A stretch of 64,000 bases of DNA, taken from contig JABACO010000002.1 in NCBI GenBank assembly GCA_013339895.1, positions 8,402,924 through 8,466,923 on the forward strand. Direction: 5' to 3'. The position numbers were made by a program, and so were the translations under genes. The stretch comes from Ephydatia muelleri. Taxonomy: Eukaryota > Porifera > Demospongiae > Spongillida > Spongillidae. Below the pieces are notes generated by a model that was given only the letters and a program-made list of their open reading frames with translations, was not told where the DNA came from and did no database searches. Shown one piece after another: positions 26,001-36,796 of this stretch. Numbering within the stretch: position 1 is the stretch's first letter; every line of letters starts with the position of its first letter.

Positions 26001-26879
26001 TCTCTTTGGCGCCAAAGGAGTCACGTAGCCATTACACCCAGCAGATTCATGTTGGCTGGCAGTGTGATGGGGTCGGATTGAACATGGAGGGCGGGGGGAA
26101 GGCTAATGTACACTACACCCAGCTCAGCTGAATGTCAATTTATTATTTACTATTTAGCAAACTTACCAATAGCAGCAAGTTGTCCAGTATATTGCTGCTT
26201 GCCTTCTTTGATGATGCATTGCGATCCAACTGTATTTACATGTATGAGCTTATCAGATGGCATAGCTGTTACGGATTGTTCTCAGTTTTTCCCAATACAC
26301 AACGCAGTATGCCTCTGTATGTATAAAAGCCACAAAGTTCGAATGATCACCTATAAATAATTACATGCATTAAACTTACTCAATTGTTATTTTGCTCTTC
26401 CATTAATTCAGCTGGTATGGGAAAGTCTGCTCACGCGTGCTAATCGAACTATACGTGTCTAAACGCGTAGCATGTGCTCCCATATGCAACTGCGCAAGCG
26501 TACGTAGCAAATACCTCAATTGTGTTAATGAACACCTTATCAACACCAATAGCGTTAATTGTAGCGTAATGTTTCCGTTTGCGTACAAACGAAACGTAAC
26601 TTTTTGCACGTCCCCAACTGTACATGTAACTGCACAAATCTTTTCAAAGGGGGAGGAGCTGTTGGCACTAGGCCTTTCCATGCTAGGCTAACATATTATG
26701 TGAGTTTCTTTAATCATGAATGCGGCTTAAACACTATCTTAGTGAATATAAGATATTATATACAAAAATACAATTAATATCAATTAATTCGCGTACAACA
26801 TGACAAGCACATTATTAATATTTAATGAACACTCCTTATCATCTCCCCAAGGAGTCTGCTTCACATGAAGTAAGCCGCT

Positions 26880-28718
26880 CTACAGATACATTCGCCGTCT
26901 TGCACAATCCCTAGCTAACTCGTTCAGTTTATCTTCGTATTCTCTCGTTTCGTAAAGATTCTCCTTTCTCTTCTCATCGTGGCACTCATTTTGAAATAGG
27001 TCCTGTCCATTCATCCAACTCATAAAAGACTCGCATTTATCCAGAAGATATTGTTTCTCGTGACTCGGAAGAAGCGATACCTCAACTTTTTTCCGAACAT
27101 CGTAGATGTACCGTTCCAACTGATTTCTGGCGGCTTGTTTCATACGAGTTTTTTCATCCAACGAATGTAACTCTTGTGCCTGCAGAATGCACTCACGGAC
27201 TTGCGAAGCTTCCATTCTACCCTCTTTTCTGATCACAATTTGACTGGAGTTTGTTGTTCCTCTCAGTGTGGCTTTAATGGTTAGAATTCCATCTCTATCA
27301 ATTTCAAACACGGAATCCAAATTCGGTACACCTCGAGGAAATGGAGGAATGTTTTTCAAAACAAACTGACCAAGAAAGGTATTGTCTTTTACCAAAGGTC
27401 GTTCTCCTTCGTATACAGAAAAGAGTCCTGATGCTTGATTGTCATCAGCCGTAGTAAACGTATAGCTTGATGTTAACGGTATACGAGTGTTTCGTTTTAC
27501 AACAGTACACATTGATTTGTCGCGAAGCTCTATGCCCAATGACAGTGGGGTGACGTCATGAATGTTAAAATGTTTTGGTGCAGAACTCTCGTCCCCAGCA
27601 AGATGAGCTGCTAAAATTGCAGCTCCATGTGCTACAGCTTCGTCAACATCAACGGACATGTTCAAAGTCTTAGGCTTAAAGAACGCTTCTACAATTTCTA
27701 CTATTTTTGGAATGCGGACTGACCCTCCAGTCATAACTACTTCATCAATGGCCCACTTTTTGAGCCCAGCGTCATCAAGAACTTGTTGAAGAGGTGTCAA
27801 AATAGAGTCGAATAAATCTCGGTTGAGGTCTTCAAATTTAGCACGGGAGACCGTAATGGAATCACTGTAGTAGTGAATATCGGTGGTGGTTTCAATCGAA
27901 AGAATCTTCTTAGCTGCATCGCATCTCTCACGCATATCTCCCTCCGCATTTAATAGTAAAACACCTTTTTTCTTAAACTCATCCATTACGTAATCAAATA
28001 GGCGATTAGTAAAATCTTCTCCACCCAGATGTGTGTTTCCATTTATTGCCAGTACATCGAAAGTACCTCCATTAATATTCACGACAGACAAATCAAGTGT
28101 GCCGCCACCCAGATCAAAGACAAGTATCGTATTCTTTACATCAGACTCTGTAATTTTATCCAGGCCATACGCTAAAGCGGCCGCAAGAGGCTCACTAAAC
28201 AAGCGCAGAACTTCCAGACCTGCAAGTTTTGCAGCGTCCATTGTAGCTTTCCGCTGTGAGTTATTGAAGTAGGCGGGAACGGTCACCACAGCACGGGTTA
28301 CTTTTCCCCCGTACTTTTTCTCAGCCTGCTCTTTGAGGTTACGCAATATGTAAGAAGATATCTCTTCTGGAGAAAATGTTTGTTCTTTTCGAGTGTCCAC
28401 TACAATTTTAGGTAGGCCTTCAACGTTGATGACAGAAAACTGCTTGACCCAGCGTTTCATATCTTCTTGAAGTAGTGGGTCCGTATATTCTCTTCCTAGC
28501 ATTCGTTTCGAGTCATACACAGCACTTTTACCAGCGAACCTTTTGGCAACTTCTCCGACAATGTAGGTATTATTGTCCTTGAACCATACCCAACTTGCAG
28601 TTGTACGACATCCCGTCATATTCACCGTCTTCGGCACATCTTTTATGAAAACAGCGGCACAGGAGTACGTTGTGCCCAAGTCGATTCCGAGTGTAATGCA
28701 TTTTTGTGGGGAGGCCAT
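26880..28718 (-). CDS. HSP70 family chaperone, divergent, single exon
   Basis: This is an intact 612-codon frame starting MASPQKCITLGIDLGTTYS (phosphate-1 signature). It continues with DLGGGTLDLSVV (residues about 190-205, where canonical HSP70 has DLGGGTFDVS) and VVMTGGSVRIPKIVEIVE (connect-2 signature). A substrate-binding domain (HDVTPLSLGIEL, NTRIPLTSSYTFTTADDNQ) and a helical lid follow. The protein would bind ATP and unfolded peptides. It ends CARRRMYL, without the EEVD tail used by cytosolic HSP70 to bind TPR co-chaperones, and is slightly shorter than the usual 640. The nucleotide domain is unusual (for example NMTGCRTTASWVWF). The frame stays open 101 codons upstream, but homology begins at MASPQ. 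Lack of introns fits many stress-inducible HSP70 genes or a retrocopy. Transposons flank it on both sides. Confidence 0.95.
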   Translation of the reverse strand: MASPQKCITLGIDLGTTYSCAAVFIKDVPKTVNMTGCRTTASWVWFKDNNTYIVGEVAKRFAGKSAVYDSKRMLGREYTDPLLQEDMKRWVKQFSVINVEGLPKIVVDTRKEQTFSPEEISSYILRNLKEQAEKKYGGKVTRAVVTVPAYFNNSQRKATMDAAKLAGLEVLRLFSEPLAAALAYGLDKITESDVKNTILVFDLGGGTLDLSVVNINGGTFDVLAINGNTHLGGEDFTNRLFDYVMDEFKKKGVLLLNAEGDMRERCDAAKKILSIETTTDIHYYSDSITVSRAKFEDLNRDLFDSILTPLQQVLDDAGLKKWAIDEVVMTGGSVRIPKIVEIVEAFFKPKTLNMSVDVDEAVAHGAAILAAHLAGDESSAPKHFNIHDVTPLSLGIELRDKSMCTVVKRNTRIPLTSSYTFTTADDNQASGLFSVYEGERPLVKDNTFLGQFVLKNIPPFPRGVPNLDSVFEIDRDGILTIKATLRGTTNSSQIVIRKEGRMEASQVRECILQAQELHSLDEKTRMKQAARNQLERYIYDVRKKVEVSLLPSHEKQYLLDKCESFMSWMNGQDLFQNECHDEKRKENLYETREYEDKLNELARDCARRRMYL

Positions 28719-28751
28719 TCTGTAAGTTGCACTGAGTCGGCTGAGTGGGAG

Positions 28752-28757
28752 TTTATA
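28752..28757 (-). promoter_or_regulatory. Candidate TATA box of the HSP70 gene
   Basis: TATAAA on the minus strand, about 35 nt before the start codon, would give a very short 5' UTR. An inverted CCAAT (ATTGG) lies about 30 nt further upstream. I found no convincing heat-shock element (repeated nGAAn) nearby. Confidence 0.35.
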
Positions 28758-29342
28758 CTCTAAAATACCGGCACATGAATGCACCAATAGTAGTACACGC
28801 ATGTATATAAAATACGTGTGTGGGTTCACAGTTGAATAATGGTGTAGTATCTCGACTTGTAAGCACACACAACAGTTATACAAGTACAGCATATACAACA
28901 CCATACACGGAATGGCCAAGTCCAGAAGAGAGGGAGTGACGGGTAGAGCTCCAGCTATCTGACTCCGGGTTGCCAACTGACTCGTACTTACAATTCCAGC
29001 GCTTAAAAGAGTCTGCCTCACGTGCCTGTTACTCTATTGCAGTCCCATAGTCTGCTGTTAATAATCAATTATACAATTACTACAAATGGTATGCATGTAC
29101 ACTGCACAGTACAGGTATACAGAATTGTCCCAGGTTTTAGATTTCGTTAAATTATCGGTCTACACGATCGGTCTAGAATGAGGAGTATAAAGAAAAACTA
29201 CAAAGATTGAAACAGTCGTCATTGTCGATTTTAATTCCAGTGTCGCGGACGAGCGACACACACCCCCCATCACGGTATCCTAGATTCAGGAAGCCGGTGT
29301 AACAGGATAGCTTGTCGATGAAGAATGAACGATGAAGATCAG

Positions 29343-30127
29343 GAAGTACCACACATACACGGGTCAACTTCCGGTTGATTTGTTGCTTGCAACAAGTTGA
29401 TAGTGCGATTATGTGGTTTGGTCGACTTGAGTTGACTCGTGTATGATACGAGTTGATTTGTTGATAGCAACAAGTCGAAAGTTGCCCGAAAATTAGAAAG
29501 CCTTCCTAATTTGAAGCAACAAGTTGCTGCTACATCAAAGAGATGTACCGCGTACCGCACTGTTATTAGAAGTTATTAGCTCTTATTAAAACAAAAATGG
29601 CTTCCTCACTATTGCTATTCCTCCTATTCTCACCTGTAGCAAGGAAACGCAGGGTTACCGCTAAACGTTCACCAGGAGGAATAGCATCGCGCATGTTTGT
29701 GTCTTTTCGAGCAATTAAGGGTGCTACCTTTGTCAGAAGCGTCTCCAATGTACTGGCATTCATTCTGACAAAGTTTAGGTAGCTGGACACGTCCATAGCT
29801 TGCAACTCTCGCATGAGGTGGTGGTAGGCCCCATATTTATGTCTACGTCTTATCCACTCCCTTACCCATATACTTCGCTTCCTTCTTCTTCGCTGTCGCT
29901 TCCTTATGATCAGGGCTATAATAACAGCAGCGCAAGCAGCTCTACCCATGGTGACATCAATATCCATATTTGTTGAAACGACATCCATATTTGTTGAAAC
30001 GATATCGATGTGTCGCGCGATTTTCACAGTTATGATATATCACGTTCGTAACTCTATTCATCACATATAATCGCACAATCAACTTGTTGCAAGCAACAAA
30101 TCAACAAAAGTTGACCCGTGTATGGCC
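29343..30127 (-). mobile_element. PIF/Harbinger relic with subterminal inverted repeats
   Basis: ATACACGGGTCAACTT at about 29,355 is mirrored by AAGTTGACCCGTGTAT ending near 30,123, followed by GGCCTTAA. Inside the ends, TTGATTTGTTGCTTGCAACA is repeated in inverse at about 30,082-30,102. The right end AGGCC plus TAA resembles the MITE at 12,402-12,573 with its TTA duplication. The left extreme is degenerate. Confidence 0.75.
29566..30027 (-). pseudogene. HARBI1-like nuclease N-terminal fragment
   Basis: The ORF reads a basic stretch RKRQRRRRKRSIWVREWI, then YHHLMRELQAMDVSSYLNFV, LLTKVAPLIARKDT and PPGERLAVTLRFLATGE, the conserved N-terminal region of PIF/Harbinger (HARBI1/ALP1-like) transposases. 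The DDE core that should follow is missing; the frame ends soon after LATGE, so this is an internally deleted copy. It lies within the inverted repeats and is read inward from the right. Confidence 0.75.
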
Positions 30128-30139
30128 TTAACTCTACAA

Positions 30140-30290
30140 CGAGTATCTGAAACACGGCGAGTATCGGGTGGATGCTAGTAAATCGGAAAAGCGGGCGATT
30201 CGCAGGAGAGCACACATTTTCGTGATGAAGAAGGCTTGCTCTATCTCAAAAGCGACATGACATGCAATTCATGCCTGTTGAGAGAACATT
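30140..30290 (+). mobile_element. Possible retroelement integrase-type zinc-region remnant (fossil)
   Basis: A short block (YLKHGEYRV...SEKRAIRRRA...LLYLKS) resembles the N-terminal region of Gypsy-type integrases and domesticated relatives. It is a small, broken piece with no recognisable LTRs, RT or other parts nearby. Family assignment is tentative. Confidence 0.25.
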
Positions 30291-30590
30291 TGACACCACA
30301 CACAATAATTTGTTATTCAGTATACACATATTCATGTACTGTGAATGTTGGCCAAAGTGATCAACACTCAAAGTTCTTAAGGAGAGTGCAACAGCATGCA
30401 CTAATATCCTATCGAATGGGCTATTTTGCATGGTTAAGCGTTGCTTGCAAAAACGAAGAGGGACAGCAAATCCTAAAGAGGACCGATAATCCTAGGAATA
30501 ATTGTCCTACGGGGGACAACGTATCCTAGGATAAGTTGTTCGGCCGGACAATTTTTAGGGGGGGAAAGGGTATCCTGCTACACCGGGATC

Positions 30591-30800
<210 letters not shown>

Positions 30801-30829
30801 TCCTTCCATCTCTCTGTACATGATCCAAT

Positions 30830-33270
30830 ACGGCAAATTGATACATTAATACATCATACAAGTATGGTTTTGTTTGGTTTATACAAGTCTACTCTATATT
30901 ATACGCATTCTACCTTTATTATTTCAACAACAGAAAGGCAATAAACCATTGCACTTTATAGCTTTGTAATAAAATGATTGTATAATGTGCATATACTGTA
31001 CTAGTGACACTGTCAAGACTGAAATGAACGTTGAGTATTTTATGTCTCTTTGGTCCCAACTGTTAGCAGAACTATATTATATTCATAAATTCAAAGTGAT
31101 TCTTTGTTGCTTCGTTTTCAACACGCATGCATCTGCTGATGCACTTTTGCATTGCACGAGTGTTGCACACTACTGCATAGATCTGGGTACAACGTTAACA
31201 AACCAGTCATCTGATTTGTAATTGTACAAAGTACTATGAAGGACAATTCACTACAAGTAGTTATTTTCCTCAATGTGTGATGTCAATTCAAAAAGTATGA
31301 CACACTACTTTGTGTACCTTCTGCCTCCTGGATGTCCACACCCAATGCCGATTACCACAACATACTTCCAATGGTAGCAGCAGTTGGGAGGGACTCGATT
31401 TTATATATTTTTGGAAAGCAAATGTAAAATTTCAAAACTGCTCGAAAGAAAAATAAATTCAAACCATTCTCATTCATGGTTAATCAAATGACCACCCATT
31501 ATTTTTTCTGAGAATTAGTGACATAGCTAAAACTGCAATGTACCATTAATTAACTGATCACATTGCTGAGTTATTAATGGCTTTTTGGGCACTGGATAGT
31601 AAATTAACTATCAGAAATTCAATAACAATTAAAGAGCAGGATACTCAATAATTGAATAGAAAACTCATATGCTTTGTTATATCTTGATGATTAGTAATTT
31701 ATTTACAGCAATTATCAACTTTTGTTTAGAGTTAATTGATAGGTTAAATACTTGTTTAGTGTAAAATTTCTTCTAAGTCATTATGAGGTTAATCAAATTA
31801 TTAAAACATGCTGTATTGAGTTATAAACAATTTTTCCTTGATTGTAAACAGCCTGTATGGCTCTGCCGGCTACTGTTTTACTTCAGCATCTGAATGACCT
31901 AACTCAGAGTTTTGAGTTGCAATATGTATCCTGTGATGAACTTCTAAGGGATCAACTAATTACCAGGGTTGATTCTGTACTGCCAGTTGTAAAGAACTAT
32001 TGCATTTAACTGAATGTAGCGAGTGACGTGGTAGCTGTTGAGCTGCATCATACTTTGTTATTAGTTTGCACTGGAATCGAGTAAGTAACATTATACCTAC
32101 ATGTACATCATCACATTATACCTACATCATTACATCATCACATTATACCTACATCATTATACTTACATTGTTATAGCTTTATATTGTATCGGGTTAGGGT
32201 TAGGTTTATCATTAAGGACCTAGCTGGCATGGCTGATTGCCTTGGCACTTGGTGTCTCTCAATAGCATCTTTCACAGTGACACACACCAATGAATACCAT
32301 TGAGACTAGGGATGCACTTGTCAAACTTTTAGTTTTTGGGGGAACCAAAGTTCTTTTGCACCTGCAGCATTTGTAGAATGTAATGAGTAACATTGAGCCT
32401 GGGGATGCACAGGTCAAGTACAAAGTCTGTTCTGACAAAGAGTTTGATGAATACGTATCAGGTGATTTGTAGACTACTTGCATTTCTCTTAATTATGAAT
32501 GTGAGAATTCTGATCAATTTATAGGACTATACTTACAGTGTATGTCTAATTCATTATTTTTATTTTATTTTATCATTTTTATTTATTATTTTATTTATTC
32601 ATTTTTTTTCTAAGTGTACTATAATTTTTATTCAGGTAGTGTATGTATTATCTTGTGCTAGGTAATCTGCAGTGTACAGTGCATGACATGAAGAGCTGTT
32701 TGGTACAACTACGATAATTGTATTGATTATGGATACAGTGTATACTCTACATGCAATGCAAGAGAAATTAAAGGACCCCATTCGCTCGATATTTCCAAGC
32801 GCATTCATCTGTGTCTGCCCCTAACGAATTAAAAGCCATGCAGTGATATCAGAGAAAGTTCATCCTGTTAAGTTTTTTCGATTCAAAACACTCGCATGGT
32901 GCATGCCACGGAATGAAGCGCCCTCAGCTGAGATAGGGTGTGAAAAACACAGCTAGCTAAGCTACAATGCATATTAATACTTTTGACTTGATTATAATAT
33001 TGCAACTGTTGCGGAGTGAGCAGTGAACACTATACATGCATGCTGGTACACCACACCAGGCCCCGCATCCAGGTCTGGATGCGCTCCCCGTTGTTGTTGT
33101 GCATTTTTCTAATTATATGTCAAACTTCCAATTAAGCGGAGGAAGAGAAATAAATCACTATGTGGCCTTCCAAAACTATGTGGCCTGCGAAAACTATGTG
33201 ACCTTTGAAAAGTAGGTGACCCGCGTAAACATCTGATTTGATTTTTGGCACGGATTTCGCATTGACATGT
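30830..33270. other. AT-rich intergenic region; one weak ORF
   Basis: No domain is recognised. A small frame at 31,857-32,009 (MALPATVLLQHLNDLTQSFE...) follows a plausible acceptor (TGTAAACAG) and remains open for about 24 codons past its stop, so a decayed exon is possible. A partial duplication (GGGATGCAC...GTCAA) lies at 32,307 and 32,402. Near 33,150-33,270 begins a tandem unit (AAGTAGGTGACC...GCGTAAAC) that resumes at 39,651 beyond CACTA 3. Confidence 0.4.
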
Positions 33271-33752
33271 GAAACATACACTGCAAAAATAAAAGAGCGA
33301 TTTTCACTCATTTGTCACTCGAACTTAAACGAGTGAAATTTTAATCGAGTGAAAGGCACTCAATGCATTATTAACACTAATCGCCTCTATCGAGTGAAAA
33401 TCTAAGCGAGTGACAGTCACGCTTTATTTTTCATGCAGCTTACCGTATATCTCATTTACGTCATTTTATAAGTTTAGATCAAGTCGAAGTCCGCTGTAAC
33501 AAGTCAGCTGTTATAATACTTTGTTTCCGATAGGTAGTGATCGCCATGTGCGATACAGTCAACTCTGTACTGTATTAATAAAGAAGTTCGTACCCCTCCC
33601 CCTAGCCGGACTTCTACGCCCGACTAGCCTCCCGCCTATTTTCAGGGCCGGCGCCGCAGGTCCGGTTGCACGGTTTTAACCGGACCACTTTTTATAACTG
33701 AGGCCTTTTTTAATTACATCATTGTATATTCTTGCATACGTCACTTCGAGTG

Positions 33753-33857
33753 TAGTCTCGTACCCAGACCCTGATTCCCACAGCTGCGGATGGATTACAT
33801 CACCGCGGTGATGTAATCCATCCGCAGCTGTGGAATCAGGGTCTGGGTACGAGACTA
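33753..33857. repeat. TAGTCTCGTACCCAGACC hairpin MITE, 105 bp
   Basis: A near-perfect palindrome centred on CACCGCGGTG at about 33,806. It is nested in the left subterminal region of the hAT transposon. It belongs to the same family as 13,275-13,337 and 52,374-52,427, with a longer stem. Confidence 0.9.
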
Positions 33858-34020
33858 CTTCGCGTGCGCGCGCAATCCGTATGCGTTAATTAGTACATGA
33901 AACATGCTATTACTTTACACATGATCAGATGTGGCGACCAAAGTCTAATCTGTTACATCTATATCAGCATGTTATTAGCTATACATGTATAATAAAGTTA
34001 ACAGCATTTAGTAGCTACTG

Positions 34021-36270
34021 TTGTCAATGTGCGAGATTCGATTCCCAGCTTACCTGATGAGCCCCACCATCCTAAATCCTTTGCTTTTCCGAAGCGAAGC
34101 TTTGGAAAGACAAAACCTGTTTTTTGCTCAGCAAAGAGCCAGTGGTTCGATACTCCATTACGATGAAGGACAAGATGTGATGTTCTGCCACACTTGTGTC
34201 ACTGCCTTTAAGCTGGGCAGAATTAAGTCAAGTAAAAACGCTGCAACTGCATTTGTAAGTTTATACGCGAGCAAGCAATATGGTCATGCTTAGTGAGTGA
34301 CAAATGTTTTTGTGTCTCAGGTAACTTCAGGATTTTGTAACTGGAAAGATGCCACTGTTGCTTTCAGTACGCATTTCCAGTCCAAGTCTCACATCGAAGC
34401 AGTTGAAGCCGTCATTACACTTCCGAAACAAACAAAGGATGTTGGCGCGCAGCTTAGTATTGCTCACAAAGCAGAGAAGGAGGAGGCAAGGGACATGTTG
34501 CAGATTATTCTGTCAAGTGTTCGCTTCTTGCCAGGCAAGGACTGGCCCTTCGTGGTGATGGCAGTGATGTGTCCTCTAACCTCACTCAGCTTCTTCATGT
34601 GAGAGCTGAAGGCAATCCAAATGCTACAGTGGATTACCAAAAAGGCTTGCAAACATATGCATCATGATAATCAAAATGAAATGCTAGAGCTTATGGCTCA
34701 TCAAGTGCTGAGAAGAATTCTTGATGATACACACACCTCTCCTTTCCTTGCTGTGAGGTAGATGAAACCAGGGATCAATCTAACAAGGAGCAGCTGACCT
34801 TAGTTCTGAGATGGGTTAGTGATGACTTCACTGTTTCAGAAGAGTTTGTAGGGCTATACTACCTGTCAGTGATAGATGCTCAGAGCATTGTGGATGCCAT
34901 AAACGATGCTTTTTTGCGGTTCCAGATACCTTTCACAAAGCTTCGTGGTCAGTGCTATGATGGATGTAGCACCATGGCTGGAGCAAGAGCTGGTGTAGCT
35001 GTAAAGATCCAGGAATTGGAGCCTCGAGCTGTGTTCACACATCATGCACTCAACCTAGCTGTTAAGGATACAATAACAAAGGTACCTAAAATGAAGGACT
35101 GTCTGGACACCTGTTACGAAATAGTGAAGCTGATTAAGTTTTCACCAAAACGAGAGGCCATGTTATCTCAACTTAAAGAATAGATGGGTAGTGATACCCC
35201 AGGAGTTAGAACCCTTTGCCCAACAAGGTGGACTGTTCGTGCTGAATCACTATATAGTATTCTTGCCAACTATGACCACATTCTGCTGCTGTGGGAGACT
35301 GGGGTGCATGAAACATCTAACACAGAGATGAAGGCAAGGATTCTGGGGGTGCGGAGTCAAATGCAGTCCTTCAACTTTCTTTTCTGCATTGTCTTGTCTG
35401 AGATGATTTTGCGGCATACTGACAAGCTTAGTAAGACACTACAGCAGCCAAACCTATCCAGCATTGAAGGGCATGATATAGCGATGTTAACTGTAAAAAC
35501 CCTTGAAGGTTTGCGAAATGAAAATGACTTTGAGCTGTTTTGGCAGAAGATTGAAAAAATGAGGGTGCAGTTTGATATTGATGAGCCATTGCTACCAAGG
35601 AAGTGAAAGGTATCACAGCGATTTGAGACAGGCATTGCTCCGGCTGAGTTTGCTACATTTCCTAAGGATGAATACTGTCGAGTGTTTTTCGAATGTTTTG
35701 ACCTTGCAGTGATGAGCATCCGCAGCAGATTTGACCAAAAAGGCTTCAAAACCTTCTCCAACGTGGAACAACTTTTGTTTTTAAGGCATGCAAAGGCCAG
35801 AATTATGAAGAGGAGCTTGATTTCGTGTGTAACTTTTTTACAAATGATTTCAACAAAACAGAGCTGCGGCTGAACTCTTAACCCTACATACACTTTATGG
35901 TACAGAAGTAGCTGCAGATGAGAAACCATCAGTCAATTCCATCAAGACAGCACTTTTAGCACTAAACACAATGCAGCGAAAGCTGCTTGGCGCTGTTGTG
36001 AGGCTGTTTCAGCTATTTGTCACCCTACCAGCAAGCGATCATTCAGTGCATTGCGTAGGATCAAATCATATCTGAGGAGTACAATGTCACAGGTCAGGTT
36101 AAACCACCTTATGATACTACATTATCAAATGACGGACAGACTTGATTTGAAGTGCATTGCCAATGAATACATAATGAAGAACGAATCACGTTTGCTACCT
36201 TTCCCCTATGATCTTTTTTTATATACAGCTATAGTTAACTCATGCAACTATACATGCATGCACTGACTTT
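34021..36270 (+). pseudogene. hAT transposase with TTF-type zinc finger (ZMYM1-like)
   Basis: Exon 1 (34,021-34,254) encodes RFPAYLMSP...CHTCVTAFKLG. An intron 34,255-34,320 (GTAAGT...TCTCAG) leads to exon 2 with GFCNWKDATVAFSTHFQSK, a TTF-type zinc finger. The body follows: LRGQCYDGCSTMAGARAGVA, VFTHHALNLAVKD, the R-W motif in LCPTRWTVRAE, and the C-terminal SFSALRRIKSYLRSTMSQ dimerisation block at about 36,030. Such proteins are the transposase class from which ZMYM1-type host genes derive. In-frame stops (for example near 34,600, 35,182 and 35,604) and frame changes show inactivity. Confidence 0.85.
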
Positions 36271-36796
36271 GTTTATGCATGCACTCGCTGTTTGATGTTC
36301 TTTGCAAAAATTAAATCATAATGCAATGTCTACGTAAGAAATATAACGCGTCTAAAAAACTATCTCAAAAGTCATCGATATCGCGCGCCGCGCGCTGACT
36401 TGGGCGGCGCGGAAATTTGTTTCATTTATTGGATAGATTAAATAACACGCAAAACTTCGCGCGCGCTAAGATATGATATTTCTGCCTCCGTTTCATGCAG
36501 TTATGTTGGCGTAAGTCTTGCAGGATTTATATACAACGCAAAAACCTATAGCTTCTGGGGCGGAGCTCCAGACCCCGACGGGGGAGCTTACAGCGCTCCC
36601 CCATACCCCCTAGCTGGGCTGGTTTGGGTCACTACTGTACAACCGGACCACTCTTTATACCGCGGCGCCGGCCCTGATTTTCCGTTGATGGTGATATTGG
36701 AGCTGCCTTTTGTTGTCGCAGATGGATAAGAGCTGCACACGTATATACGTGTGTGTCAGTACACATGTATGTGTTAGCACACACACCCATATGTAT

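Larger units (their letters stand above)
21999..26620 (+). mobile_element. Tc1/mariner-type element, 4.6 kb with internal insertions
   Basis: Ends are CAGTAGGGACGTGCAAAAG at 21,999 and CTTTTTGCACGTCC...ACTG ending at 26,620, each flanked by TA (21,997-21,998 and 26,621-26,622). The TIR similarity continues for about 30 bp (ACGTTTCGTTT). The transposase fragment near the left end is Tc1-like. An element of this superfamily is normally under 2 kb, so about 2.5 kb in the right half (minisatellite, hAT and BEN-like pieces) is probably inserted material. Confidence 0.75.
33643..36676 (+). mobile_element. hAT transposon nested in CACTA 3
   Basis: TIRs are CAGGGCCGGCGCCGC at 33,643 and GCGGCGCCGGCCCTG ending at 36,676. 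Subterminal AACCGGACCACT is found at both sides. An exact 8-bp target duplication is not clear (CCTATTTT against ATTTTCCG). It contains the TTF-type hAT transposase described below and a hairpin MITE near its left end. Confidence 0.85.

Noticed and set aside
28719-29021. 101-codon N-terminal extension of the HSP70 frame
   Set aside because: HSP70 similarity begins at MASPQK, and a TATA-like box lies just upstream of that ATG. The extension is leucine- and cysteine-rich chance sequence.
33279-33440. A separate 160-bp CACTA-like MITE at the left end of CACTA 3
   Set aside because: Its right end (TTTTTCATGCAG) matches poorly, whereas the end at 39,648 matches well and the flanking tandem repeat supports one large insertion. 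Not fully excluded.
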